DNA from: DATJCV01 sp963707665
Lineage (GTDB): Bacteria; Pseudomonadota; Gammaproteobacteria; Burkholderiales; Burkholderiaceae_D
Assembly: GCA_963707665.1 (NCBI GenBank)
Contig: CAVPQU010000005.1
Location: 62,001-126,000, forward strand
DNA: 64,000 nucleotides
Direction: 5' to 3'
Part shown: positions 1 to 9,716 of the stretch, one piece after another
Numbering within the stretch: the stretch's first letter is position 1
Layout of the letters: each line of letters opens with the position of its first letter
Notes under the pieces: model-generated
Told to the model about the DNA's origin: nothing
Seen by the model: only the letters and a program-made list of their open reading frames with translations
Databases searched by the model: none
Program-made: the position numbers and the translations under genes

Positions 1-549
1 GATGCTGACCTCGGTGCGCGGACTGTTGGTATAGCGGGCCATGCGCAGCCGGGAAAGCGCGATGCGGCTGTTGGACGGGATCGAAATGCGCGATTGATCG
101 GTCAGCGCCAGCGTCAGGAAACTGTTGGCTCCGGTTTCCAGGCTGGCGCCTTCGCGCAGGACGCTGCCGGGGGCGATGCGCACCGCGCTGCCGTTGGCGT
201 CGATGGCGGAAACACTGCCGGAAAAGGCGACGATCCGCGCTTCGTTGGGCTCGTCCGGCAGCAAGTCGGCCGGGATCGCGATGGCGGTGCCGATCGGGAT
301 GCTGATGTCCTTGCTGATGCGATTCAGCTTGCCGAGCGCGACCCAGTTGCCGGAACGGGTGGTGAGTTGCTGTGCGATCGAGGAGAGGGTGTCGCCCGCC
401 TGTGCGTAATAAATAACCTGGCCGTCGCCGATGCGGACGGTGCCCGGGGCGCCGCTATGGGCTATCGGTGGCGATGTTACGGGTTGCGCGATGCCGGTCT
501 GGTATGTCAGCAGGCAATAGAAACCGAGCAATATGAGGATGATGCGCAT
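1..549 (-). CDS. LysM and FecR domain protein, C-terminus cut by window edge
   Basis: Open from an ATG at 549 to the left edge, so only the first 183 codons are visible. A hydrophobic signal-like start (MRIILILLGFYCLL) is followed by a LysM-like repeat at about residues 45-95 (YYAQAGDTLSSIAQQL, then LGKLNRI and IPIGTAIAIP). A FecR-type segment begins near residue 105 (ARIVAFSGSVSAI, then GSVLREGASLETG). In known proteins LysM binds peptidoglycan and FecR domains are periplasmic, so an exported envelope protein is likely. It starts 29 bases after the response regulator stop, which suggests co-transcription. The function beyond domain level is unknown. Confidence 0.8.
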   Translation of the reverse strand, partial: MRIILILLGFYCLLTYQTGIAQPVTSPPIAHSGAPGTVRIGDGQVIYYAQAGDTLSSIAQQLTTRSGNWVALGKLNRISKDISIPIGTAIAIPADLLPDEPNEARIVAFSGSVSAIDANGSAVRIAPGSVLREGASLETGANSFLTLALTDQSRISIPSNSRIALSRLRMARYTNSPRTEVSI

Positions 550-578
550 GCTTTTCTCCTGCGCACCCCGGGAAACCC

Positions 579-1268
579 TTACGCGGATATTTGTTCCAGT
601 CGATAACCGTAACTGTATACCGGGGCCAGCCGAAAACCGTTGTCTGGCCGCAATTGTAGCTTGGTCCGCACCCGCGAGACATGGGTATCCATCGTGCGCG
701 ACGGAATTTCGATGTCGCGTGCCCACACCGCTTCCAGAATATAGGCACGCGACAGCGGCCGCCCCAGGTTGCGGAAGAACAGCAACGCCAGATCGAATTC
801 CTTTTGCGTCAAGTCTACCGGTGCGCCATTCACCGTCAGGCGCGCCGTGCGCACTTCGAATACATAGTTGCCGAATTGCAGCTGTTCGACTGCGTTCTGG
901 TTCGGATAGGCGCGCCGCAACAGCGCTTGCACCCGCGCCACCAGTTCGCCGCGCCGGATCGGCTTGATCATGTAATCGTCGGCGCCGGCGGCCAGGCCGG
1001 CGACGATGTCGTCTTCACCGGAACGGCTGGTCATGAACAAGACCGGCAGGTTGGCCGGCAGCTTTTCACGCGCCCAGCGCAAGACTTCGGCGCCATCCAG
1101 GTCTGGCACCTGCCAGTCGATCACCAGCATGTCGTAGCTTTCCCGCCGCAGCTGATTCAGCATTTCCTTTCCGCTCTGAAACGGATAGCAAAGATGGCCA
1201 GCTGCGGTCAGAACCTGGCATACCAGGTCAGTCTGGCTACGGTCATCATCAAGTACTGCAATTCTCAT
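579..1268 (-). CDS. OmpR/PhoB-family response regulator
   Basis: A 229-residue protein of normal family length. The receiver domain covers roughly 1-120, with acidic residues D7-D9, the phosphoacceptor D51 (VIDWQVPDLDG), T80 and K102 (YMIKPI). A winged-helix DNA-binding domain follows at about 130-226 (LTQKEFDLALLFFRNLGRPL, then THVSRVRTKL and GYRL). It should bind DNA when phosphorylated by a sensor kinase, but no kinase gene is adjacent in the window. The downstream LysM/FecR gene on the same strand is a likely target or partner. Confidence 0.93.
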   Translation of the reverse strand: MRIAVLDDDRSQTDLVCQVLTAAGHLCYPFQSGKEMLNQLRRESYDMLVIDWQVPDLDGAEVLRWAREKLPANLPVLFMTSRSGEDDIVAGLAAGADDYMIKPIRRGELVARVQALLRRAYPNQNAVEQLQFGNYVFEVRTARLTVNGAPVDLTQKEFDLALLFFRNLGRPLSRAYILEAVWARDIEIPSRTMDTHVSRVRTKLQLRPDNGFRLAPVYSYGYRLEQISA

Positions 1269-1700
1269 TTTATTTATACGTGTCGAGCATGCGTGCGGTT
1301 AGTCGTCCCTGCTAATCTACCAAGGATTGCAAGCGGATACACTGAATAAATTGCAATTTGACAATGTTTCACAAATTTGAACGTAATTGTCACACCATGC
1401 CATTGCCGGATGACGGCGCCCGGCAGAAAGAAAGTAACATGAACAGGCATGGGCATTGGCCTGACGCGGTGCCGGCGGCCGCTCGGGCACGCCGAGTCCG
1501 GTCGGGCGTGGCGGTGCATGAGCGGCGCGGGGTCGCCGGGTGCGAGATGAGGTATGCAGGAGGATGCAGCAGACTGCGTTTTCATGCGGGAATGGTGGGT
1601 TGCTGTCATGAGAATGTCACTTGCGGCGCGCGGCGAGCAGCGCGCCGAGCGATGGCGGGGTACCAGAGGTGTGTCACGATCAAAGGAGAGATTGCCACTG
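1269..1700. other. Intergenic region, divergent promoters
   Basis: About 430 bases between the divergent response regulator and metallo-beta-lactamase genes. I see no convincing gene. A purine-rich ribosome-binding site (AAAGGAGAG, 1682-1690) lies before the GTG at 1701. Promoters for both directions should be here, but no -35/-10 pair is clear enough to place. Confidence 0.4.
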
Positions 1701-3104
1701 GTGAGCTTGCATTTCCTGGGTGCGGCCGGTACCGTCACCGGTTCGCGCTATCTGCTACGACCAGCGCAGCAGCGTGTACTGGTCGATTGCGGCCTGTTCC
1801 AGGGCTATAAGAAGCTGCGCCTGCGCAACTGGGAAGAGCCGCCGTTCGATCCGCGCAGCGATCGATGCGGTGCTGCTGACGCATGCGCACCTGGATCATT
1901 CATGGCCAGCTGCCGCTCGCTGGTCAAGCGCGGCTTTCGCGGCAAGATCCGCTGCAGCGAAGCGACCTACGAATCGTGCAAACTGCTGCTGGCCGATTCC
2001 GCCCACCTGCAGGAAGAGGAAGCCGAGTATGCGAACCGCCATCGCCTGAGCAAGCACCAGCCGGCGCTGCCGCTGTATGACGGCCGCGATGCGGCGCGCG
2101 CCTTGCAGCAGTTCGACCCGGTGCCCGAACACCGCGCGCTGCAGATCGTCCCCGGCCTCGACGCGCAATGGATCCCGAACGGCCACATCCTCGGCTCCTG
2201 CGCCATCGCCTGCGACGTCGATGGCATCCGCCTGCTGTTTTCCGGCGACCTCGGGCGGCCGCAAGACATCATGATGATAAGCGCCGCCAGCGATCGGTCG
2301 GCGAAACCGATTACCTGGTGGTCGAATCGACCTACGGCAACCGCACGCCACGCCGGCCGACCCGCGCAGCAGCTGCAGGACGATCATCAGCGCGCACCGC
2401 CGCGCGCGGCGGCGTCGTCCGTCATGCCGGCGTTTGCGGTAGGCCGGGCGCAGACCGCTGCTGTACCTGATCCGGCAACTGAAGGCGGCAGGCGAAATCC
2501 CGCGACCTGCCGGTCTACCTGGACAGCCCGATGGCCACCAGACGCGACCGACATCTACCGCGCGCATCGCGCCGCAAACGCAGATCGACGACCAGCGACT
2601 GCGAAGCGATGATGCGATGACGCGCGCTTCGTCGACACGCCGACGAGTCGCGCGCGGATCAACGCCGAGCGTGGTCCCAAGATCGTGATCGTCCGCCAGC
2701 GGCATGGCGACCGGCGGCGCGTGCTGCATCATCTGAAACATGGCGCCGGACCGCGCAACGCCATCGTGTTTGCTGGCTTCCAGGCCGGCGGCACGCGCGG
2801 CGCCAGCCTGGTTGGCGCCACCACGGTGCGCATACATGGCCAGGATGTGTCGATCCGGGCGCCGGTATTCGATCTGGATACACTGTCGGCGCATGCCGAC
2901 GGCGGCGAAATCGTCGATTGGCTGCGGCATTTCAAACGCGCGCCGGCAAGACCTTATCACCCACGGCGAACCGGAGCGGCCGACGCCATGCGGCTGGCAG
3001 ATCGAGCGAGAGCTTGCAGTGGAATTGCACCGTGCCGCAATACCGCGACAGTTTCGAGCTGGGAAAAGGTGCTGCCGGCTGTCCGCAGCGCTTGCCCGAC
3101 GTGA
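1701..3104 (+). pseudogene. Beta-CASP metallo-beta-lactamase (RNase-like), multiply frameshifted
   Basis: Translation in shifting frames reads as one MBL-fold/beta-CASP protein. The N-terminus is SLHFLGAAGTVTGSRYLL. The metal motif THAHLDHS lies near 1878-1901, but only in a neighbouring frame. Then come GHILGSCAI, FSGDLGRP, VVESTYGNR, PVYLDSPMA and, near 2880-2910, DTLSAHADGGEIVDWL. Members are usually about 450-470 residues and act as RNA exo/endonucleases or related hydrolases. Start is GTG 1701 behind AAAGGAGAG; the most plausible end is the stop at 3104. At least eight indels break the frame while residues stay conserved. As written it is non-coding; if these are consensus errors the gene is intact. 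Neighbours suggest a stress-adaptation cluster. Confidence 0.75.
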
Positions 3105-3134
3105 AGCGGTCTGTCCATCGCCAGCAGGAGCCGC

Positions 3135-5875
3135 ATGAGCATTCGCAACCTCGATTACCTGTTCCGCCGCAATCGGTGGCCGTGATCGGCGCGTCGAACC
3201 GGCCGCACAGCGTCGGCGCCACGGTGCTGGCGCAACCTGACGCGCGGCCGGCTTTGCCGGGCCCGATCTGCGCGGTCAACCCGAAGCACGACGCGGCTGG
3301 ACGGCGTGCCGGTCTACCGCCGACGTGGCCGACCTGCCGCAAGCGCCGGACCTGGCGGTGCATCTGCACGCCGCCGGCCACCGTGCCCGGCCTGATCGCC
3401 GAACTGGGCGCGCGCGGCACCCGCGCCGCGATCGTGCTCACCGCCGGCCTGGCGCGCAGCGCGACGCCGCCGGCGTCAGCCTCAAGCAGGCGATGCTCGA
3501 CGCGGCCCGGCCCTACCTGCTGCGCATCCTCGGGCCGAACTGCATCGGCCTGCTGGCGCCCGCGCATCGGCCTCAACGCCAGCTTCGCGCCACACCGGCG
3601 CGCTGCCGGGCAAGCTCGCCTTCGTCTCGCAGTCGGGCGCGCTGGTGACCGCGGTGCTGGACTGGGCCAAGGTCGCGCGGCATCGGCTTTTCGCACATTC
3701 GTCTCGCTGGGCGAGCAGCGCCGACGTCGATTTCGGCGACATGCTCGACTACCTGGCCAGCGACGCCGCAGACCCGCGCCATCCTGCTGTACATCGAGAT
3801 CGATCCGCGACGCCGCGCAAGTTCATGTCGGCCGCGCGCGCCGCGGCGCGCAGCAAGCCGGTGATCGTGGTCAAGGCCGGGCGCGTCGCCGGAAGGCGCG
3901 CAGCGCGGCGGCCTCGCACACCGGCGCGCTGGCCGGCTCCGACGACGGTCTACGACGCCGCCATCCGCCGCGCCGGCATGCTGCGCGTCGATGACCACCG
4001 ACGAGCTGTTCGACGCGGCCGAGACGCTGGCGCGCGCGCGGCCGCACTGACGCGGCGAGCGGCTGGCCATCATGACCAACGGCGGCGGCGCCGGCGTGAT
4101 GGCGACCGACGCGCTGATCGCTGGCCGGCGGCCGCCTGGCCGAGCTGTCCGGACGCCAGCCAGCGCCCAGCTCGACGCGGTGCTGCCGCCGACCTGGTCG
4201 CACGCCAATCCGGTCGACATCATCGGCGACGCGCCGGCGGAGCGCTACGTCGACGCGCTGGAGGCGCTGCTGCGGACGCCGGAGGCCGACGCGGTGCTGT
4301 TCATGCACGCGCCGACCGCGATCGTGCCCAGCGCCGAGATCGCGCGCGGCGGTGGCGCCGCTGGTCGCGACGGCGCCGCCGCAACGTCCTGGCCTGCTGG
4401 CTGGGCGGCGGCAGCGGTGGCGCGCGGCGCGCGCAGCTGTCTTCGCGCGGCCGGCATCCCGACCTACGACACGCCGGAGGAGGCGGTGCGCGCCTTCATG
4501 CAGATCGTCGCAGTACCGCCGCAACCAGGAGCTGCTGATGCAGGCGCCGCCCTCGATCGCCGCGAGGAATTCGGCGCCCGATCGCGCCGCGGCCGCGCGC
4601 GCGTGGTGCGACGCGGCGCTGGCGCGAGGGCCGCGACATGCTGACCGAGCCGGAGGCCAAAGCGCGTGCTGGCCGCCTACGGCATCCCGGTCGTGCAGAC
4701 CCGGCGTCGCGGCCGACGCGGCCGAGGCGGCGGCGGCTTGCGCGCACGAGATCGGCTTTCCGGTCGCGCTGAAGATCCTGTCGCCGCGACATCACCCACA
4801 AGTCCGACGTCGGCGGCGTGGCGCTCGACCTGGACAGCGCCGAAGCGGTGCGCGCGGCCGCCAGCCGCGATGCTGCGCGCGCCTGCGCGAGCTGCGGCCC
4901 GCAGGCGCGCCTGGACGGCTTCACGGTGCAGGCAATGGCGCGCCGGCCGCACGCGCACGAGCTGATCGTCGGCGCCAGCCACCGACCCGGTGTTCGGCCC
5001 GGTGATCCTGTTCGGCCAGGGCGGCATCGCGGTCGAGGTGATCGCCGACCACGCGCTGGCGCTGCCGCCGCTGAACGGGTGCTGGCGCGCGACCTGGTCG
5101 CGCGCACCCGCGTGTCGCACGCCTGCTGGCCGGCTACCGCGACCGGCCGCCGGCCGACCTGCGACGCGATGTGCGCGGTGCTGATCGCAGCTGTCGCAGC
5201 TGCGTGGCCGACCTGCCGGAGCTGGCCGAACTCGACATCAATCCGCTGCTGGCCGACGGCGACGGCGTGATCGCGCTCGACGCGCGCATCGCGCTGGCGC
5301 CGGCCGCCGGTCCGCGGGCACGCGAGCGGCTCGCGATCCGGCCCTATCCGCACGAGCTGGAGGAGACGCATCGCCTGGCAGGGCGAGCCGCTGCTGCTGC
5401 GCCCGATCCGGCCCGAGGACGAGCCGCAGCACAGCCGGCTTCTTCGACGCGCTGCACGCCGGAGGACGTGCGCTTGCGCTTCTTCTCGCAGGCTGCGCGA
5501 GCTGCCGCACAGTCGCAGCTGGCGCGCCTGACGCAGATCGACTACGACCGCGAGATGGCCTTCATCGCCAGTCGAGCCGACGCCGCCGACGGCAGCCGGA
5601 GACGCTGGGCGTGGTGCGCGCGGTCGCCGATCCCGACAACATGGCAGGCCGAGTTCGCCATCATCGTGCGCTCCGACCTGAAGGGACACGGCCTGGGCCG
5701 GCTGCTGATGCACAAGCTGATCGCCTATTGCCGCAGCCGCGGCACCCGGCGCCTGGTCGGGCAGGCGTTGCCGGATAACGCCAACATGCTGAGACTGGCG
5801 CGCGAGTGCGGCTTTGAATTGGGCGCCGTCAATGCCGACGGTATTCTGCTGACGCTGCCGCTGCGAACCGAATGA
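3135..5875 (+). pseudogene. Pat-like NDP-forming acyl-CoA synthetase with C-terminal GNAT domain, multiply frameshifted
   Basis: Starting at ATG 3135 after CAGGAG, the combined frames give one protein of about 900 residues, normal for the bifunctional acetate-CoA ligase/GNAT (Pat/YfiQ) family. Seen in order: CoA-binding domain (SVAVIGASNRPHSVGATVL), succinyl-CoA-ligase-like regions (AFVSQSGAL, MTNGGGAGVMATDAL, HANPVDIIGDAPAERYVDAL), an ATP-grasp part (GFPVALKILSP, VFGPVILFGQGGIAVE, LAELDINPLLADGDG) and a GNAT domain near the end (EFAIIVRSDLKGHGLGRLL). Relatives acetylate lysines, for example on acetyl-CoA synthetase. Dozens of one-base indels, mostly insertions, interrupt it. The last 500 bases or so read cleanly to the stop at 5875. 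Confidence 0.78.
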
Positions 5876-5910
5876 GCGCGGCGACAGCGGACTTCCTGAA
5901 AGGACAAGAC

Positions 5911-6381
5911 ATGTACCAACATATCCTGCTGGCGGTGGATGGCAGCGCCAGTTCCGACCTGGCGCTGCGCGAGGCGGCCCGCGTGACGTCCGCCGGCGCC
6001 ACCCTGCGTGCGGTGACCGTGGTGGAAAATCCGCTGCTGACTTTTCCCACCGTGTATGGCGTGGCCGACAACATGGAAATGGTGGCGTCAGCGCCATGCT
6101 GGACGGCGGGCGCCAGATCCTGGCCACGGCGGAAGGCCAGTTGCGGCGCCAGGTGCAACCCGGCGTCGCGGTCGAGACGCGCTGCTGGATCTGACGCAGC
6201 TGGGCGGCACGATCCCGAGGCGATCGAGCAGCAGGCGGATAGCTGGCCGGCCGACCTGATCGTGATCGGCTCGCATGGCCGCAGCGGCGTCAAGCGCCTG
6301 CTGCTGGGCAGCGTGGCCGAGCATCTGCTGCGCCTGTCGACGCGGCCGATCCTGCTGGTGCGCGGACCGCAGGTGGCCTGA
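5911..6381 (+). CDS. Universal stress protein (UspA family), middle garbled by compensating indels
   Basis: ATG 5911 follows AAAGGAC and opens 156 codons. The N-terminus (MYQHILLAVDGSASSDLALR) and C-terminus (DLIVIGSHGRSGVKRLLLGS, then ILLVRGP) are classic Usp, including the G-x2-G-x9-GS ATP-binding pattern. Residues about 65-105 do not look like Usp. Reading the other frames there restores AMLDGGRQILATAEGQLRR and LLDLTQLGG, so roughly +2, -1 and -1 changes cancel out and leave the frame open. Usp proteins are small cytoplasmic ATP-binding stress proteins; it sits 35 bases after the Pat-like gene. Confidence 0.85.
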   Translation: MYQHILLAVDGSASSDLALREAARVTSAGATLRAVTVVENPLLTFPTVYGVADNMEMVASAPCWTAGARSWPRRKASCGARCNPASRSRRAAGSDAAGRHDPEAIEQQADSWPADLIVIGSHGRSGVKRLLLGSVAEHLLRLSTRPILLVRGPQVA

Positions 6382-6506
6382 GGCGGACGCTGTTCAAAAG
6401 GGCGTGTGAGCGTTCATCGGGTGGTGCCCCGATCTCAAAATTCGCGCTGTAGGTGATGGTGCCAGCAGGCCCGCTTTTGCCGCGCATACGGTTGAAACGC
6501 TGCATT

Positions 6507-8426
6507 TCAACGCACAAGTGCTCGCACCGTCATGCCAGAAAGCAACGCAGTGATGAATGCAAGGAGATCAACAAAGCTGTTTCCGCCTTCGATAATAGCG
6601 AGCGGCATTTCCAGCTGGTGTGAAAGTGAGTCGCAGCCATCTACCAGATCTGCCAACCGGCAGCGGGCATACGCCTTGTCGAGCATGAATTCGATCAGTC
6701 CATCATCGGAGGGCACGTCACCGCCGACAGTCATGCCGTCCAGCAGCGCCAGCAAGGAATCTTCACGCCCACCCAGTCCCAGTGGCAGCGCGATCACACC
6801 GGCTGGCGCCGATTCGCCATCGCCATGCAGCAGCATGGAACCCGCAACCGTATCTTCGGGCCTCTCGACTATCCGGACATTAAAGCCGCTTGAGGCAGCC
6901 GAGATTGCAGCAACCAGCAGCAAGGGATGGGCCTTTGCGCTCACTGCGATCCATGCGCCCTGGGCGAGGCCGTGACCTGCCAATGCGGTGGCGAAGCTTG
7001 CGCGGAAGCGGCACAGGTCGCTCCCGCACAACACGGTCACCGTCCTCGAGTGCCAAGGCTGAACCGTCGAATTTTTCGAGACGCGACCAAAACCCGTCGA
7101 GGATACCGCCGTTACGGCAGGGAAGTTGGTTGGCATGGAAGCGTTGCAGCTGATGAGCCGCGAATGAAACATCGGCAGGGAGCAGCAATTCGGCCGCAAC
7201 CATCGTCTGCAATGCGGATTCCATCTCTAGCCCGGCGGCGACTGCTGCGGCAAGAATCTCATTCCGCCTGACACCGGTGGCGGCCAGCAGCACGGCCAGC
7301 AATGCAGGCGGGGTGAGCGGCATCGATTCAGCGGGCAGGTGCGACTGATACACCGGATGACGTTCCAGCAAATTGCCGATGGCACCATCGAAAAGGGCCG
7401 GTGCAACGCGCGCCGTGGCGCGCACGAAATTGATGCGAAACAGGGGATTGACGATAAAGCGTGGCATCTTGCGACGCGGTTGCCAATGGGCGCAGACGCC
7501 GGGAGATCGGGCAGCAGGCATGCCAGACCGTTGTAGTGAGCGGTATCCGGGGTGTCCACCAGTGCGGCGACGGCCGGCCCATTGAACAGCGCCGCTTCGC
7601 TGAATACCCAGCCACGACGACCGCTCTTTGCTGTCACCCGGTCGAGCCACGCGCGATAATCGCGGCCGTGAAACTGGTTGCAGCCGCGCTCGAAAAACGG
7701 TTCTGGAACAGCGTTGCTCAAGTGCAGATGCGCAAAAATCAGCGCCGCATCGAGCCGCGTCACGCGCAGACATTCTGCCGCAAAGGGATTCAGGCTGTAG
7801 CGATGCAGCGAATCGAGCGCATGCAGCAGGCCGAACGATGAGTCGCGGAACGGCAAGGGTTTTTCCGGATGCGTGAAGATGATGTCGAGGTTCGGTGCGC
7901 GTCGCTCGGACGGCAGCAAATGCCGGAAACCGCGATAGCCGAGCACGCTGCTGTTTCCTTCCCAGAGCGAAATCACCTGCTGCCGCGGAAACCGCCCGGC
8001 CAGCCATTCACCGCTCCAGCCGGTGCGGCACCAGGTGTCGAGAATGAAATCCGGCTCTCGCAATGGTCCGGCGGCGTGCGGCAACAACGGCTCGACGGCG
8101 CGGGTGGATTCGTTGAACGGCTGAAATGCCGCATAGGGTTCGAGCGTATTCCGTTCGCGTTTTTGCTGGCGGTATTGCTGAAATGCTTGCCGGGTACCGA
8201 ACAAACGCTCGCCCATTGCCGCCAGCGCTGACGGCGACGCCTGCCCTGCGTGCAGCATAGGCTCGGTGAAAAACACGAAGCCGTCGAGGATCGGAATCAC
8301 GATCGCGCAAACCGGGCAGAGCAAATACCCTTGTTCGATACGCCCCGTGCATTCGGTATGCGTGACCAATTCATAAGCGCTGCGGCAACTCGGGCAAGCC
8401 AGTATCTCAAGGGTCGATCGATGCAT
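6507..8426 (-). CDS. Trm112-like zinc ribbon plus methyltransferase plus AMP-ligase-like C-terminus, two frameshifts
   Basis: Starts at ATG 8426, six bases after the DltX-like gene. Residues 1-55 have a CPSC...CPVC zinc ribbon as in Trm112-type methyltransferases. Residues 120-270 resemble a class I SAM methyltransferase with an altered motif I (DTWCRTGWSG), then a motif-IV-like HALDSLHRYSLNPF. A one-base loss near 7470 moves the frame (NRVA to KMPRFIVNPLF) and another shift near 7040 gives the final frame to the stop at 6507. The last third (ALALEDGD, FATALAGHGLAQGAWIAV, HPLLLVAAISAA) resembles only the N-terminal lobe of an AMP-forming ligase. It is the last gene of the acylation cluster. 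The function is unknown; the methyltransferase call is moderate. Confidence 0.6.
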
Positions 8427-8432
8427 GAGCGC

Positions 8433-8570
8433 CTACCCTCGCAGGTAATAGAAATCAACAGCCGGCCGGTCGGCCAGGTAAAGGATCAGGACAAGCAAGC
8501 ACGCGTACCACAGGCCATAGCCAAGGTTGACGAGTGGTCGTGGCAGCCTGGAACACAACCAGTTGTACAT
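8433..8570 (-). CDS. 45-residue DltX-like membrane peptide
   Basis: ATG 8570 lies three bases after the MBOAT stop, and the TAG at 8433-8435 is six bases before the next gene. The product has a basic N-terminal stretch (SRLPRPLVNLGYG), one membrane helix (LWYACLLVLILYLA) and the C-terminal sequence VDFYYLRG. DltX of Gram-positive dlt operons is a similar tiny one-helix protein whose C-terminal F-x-Y-x-x-F motif works with the MBOAT DltB. Here the end is F-Y-Y-L-R-G, so F and Y are kept and the last F is G. Size, topology, tail and position support the call; overall homology cannot be judged at this length. Confidence 0.65.
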   Translation of the reverse strand: MYNWLCSRLPRPLVNLGYGLWYACLLVLILYLADRPAVDFYYLRG

Positions 8571-8573
8571 CGC

Positions 8574-9716
8574 TTATCTCCCGAGAAGCACGCGTTCGAT
8601 CGCGCTGGTCGTGTGAAAACTGAACAGTACGAAGTGGAATGTGAGCGCGATCGCCGCGACCCGCCACACCCCTAGCAACACCCGGCGTCGCATGCTTGCG
8701 GTGCCAACCGGCAGGGCCAGTCTGCTGGCGCGCTGCGAGAACCAGCGGTAGCAAGCGATACCGAGGCCGTGGTATGCCCCCCAAAGCAAGTAGCGCAGCG
8801 ACAGCTCGTGCCAAAGGCCGAGCACCACCATGGCGGCGAGCACCGCCGCCAGCCGGTTGCGCGTAAGCGCAAACGCGGCAGTAAAGACGTAGTCGCGGCA
8901 CCATGACGACAGCGACATATGCCAGCGCCGCCAGAATTCGGCGATATTGTGCGAGAGGAAGGGCCAATTGAAATTTTCACGCAAATGGAAACCCATCAGC
9001 AGGCCGAACCCAACCGCCAGGTCGCTATAGCCGCTGAACAGGATATACAGCTTTAGCCAGAACACCAGCGCACGCAGGTAATCTCCCGCCAATCCGACCG
9101 CCTCTAGCGGAACGGCCAGTGCGACGGCCAGTTTCACGCCGATCAGATAATTGCCGATCACGATCAGCTTGGCGAGGCCATACAGAATGCGCTCCAGTCC
9201 CCGCGAGAACAGCATGGGCTCCCAGCGCCGCCGCCTGAGGTCGCGCAGGAATTCGTCGAAGCGGTGCAACGGGCCAACCAGCAGCGCCGATGGGAAGAAT
9301 TGATAGCACAAGTAATCGCCAAAACTGTGCGCGCGTAGTTTGCCTTTGTACGATTCAAGCAGGTAGTGAATCAGGCGCAGGCTGTAATACGCCATACCGA
9401 GCGGCAAGATAACGCCGGCACCGATTCCATCGGCGGTTTTGTCCGCCCTGGCCATGAATAGCAGGTAGCCGCACGCAATGAAGATAATTGCGCTATGCAT
9501 CGCCGTCTTGCTGCTTCCAGCATGCTTCACGACGAGGAAGCTGGCCAGCGTGGCGATCGCCAGCAGCCCAGCGGAAAGCGGCGCCGCCATCGTCAGAAAA
9601 CCGGCGCCGCAGGTAGAGATGGCGGCGGTTTGCCAGCGCTGCGGAGTCAGCCATGCAGCGATGACGGCCACGCTGGACCAGCACAGCAGCAAGAGAAGCA
9701 AGCGCTGTTCAAACAT
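8574..9716 (-). CDS. MBOAT-family O-acyltransferase (DltB/AlgI-like)
   Basis: A polytopic inner-membrane protein of 380 residues. ATG 9716 is chosen; a TTG at 9728 in the same frame has no better ribosome-binding site. The family signature NIAEFWRRWHMSLSSWCRDY and the catalytic-His region VLGLWHELSLRYLLWGAYHG are both present, with SGYSDLAVGFGLLMGF before them. MBOAT proteins pass an acyl group from a carrier protein or thioester across the membrane to an envelope acceptor. The start overlaps the end of the DltD-like gene by eight bases (ATGTTTGA), indicating translational coupling. This is the only long gene of the cluster that reads without a frameshift. Confidence 0.92.
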   Translation of the reverse strand: MFEQRLLLLLLCWSSVAVIAAWLTPQRWQTAAISTCGAGFLTMAAPLSAGLLAIATLASFLVVKHAGSSKTAMHSAIIFIACGYLLFMARADKTADGIGAGVILPLGMAYYSLRLIHYLLESYKGKLRAHSFGDYLCYQFFPSALLVGPLHRFDEFLRDLRRRRWEPMLFSRGLERILYGLAKLIVIGNYLIGVKLAVALAVPLEAVGLAGDYLRALVFWLKLYILFSGYSDLAVGFGLLMGFHLRENFNWPFLSHNIAEFWRRWHMSLSSWCRDYVFTAAFALTRNRLAAVLAAMVVLGLWHELSLRYLLWGAYHGLGIACYRWFSQRASRLALPVGTASMRRRVLLGVWRVAAIALTFHFVLFSFHTTSAIERVLLGR

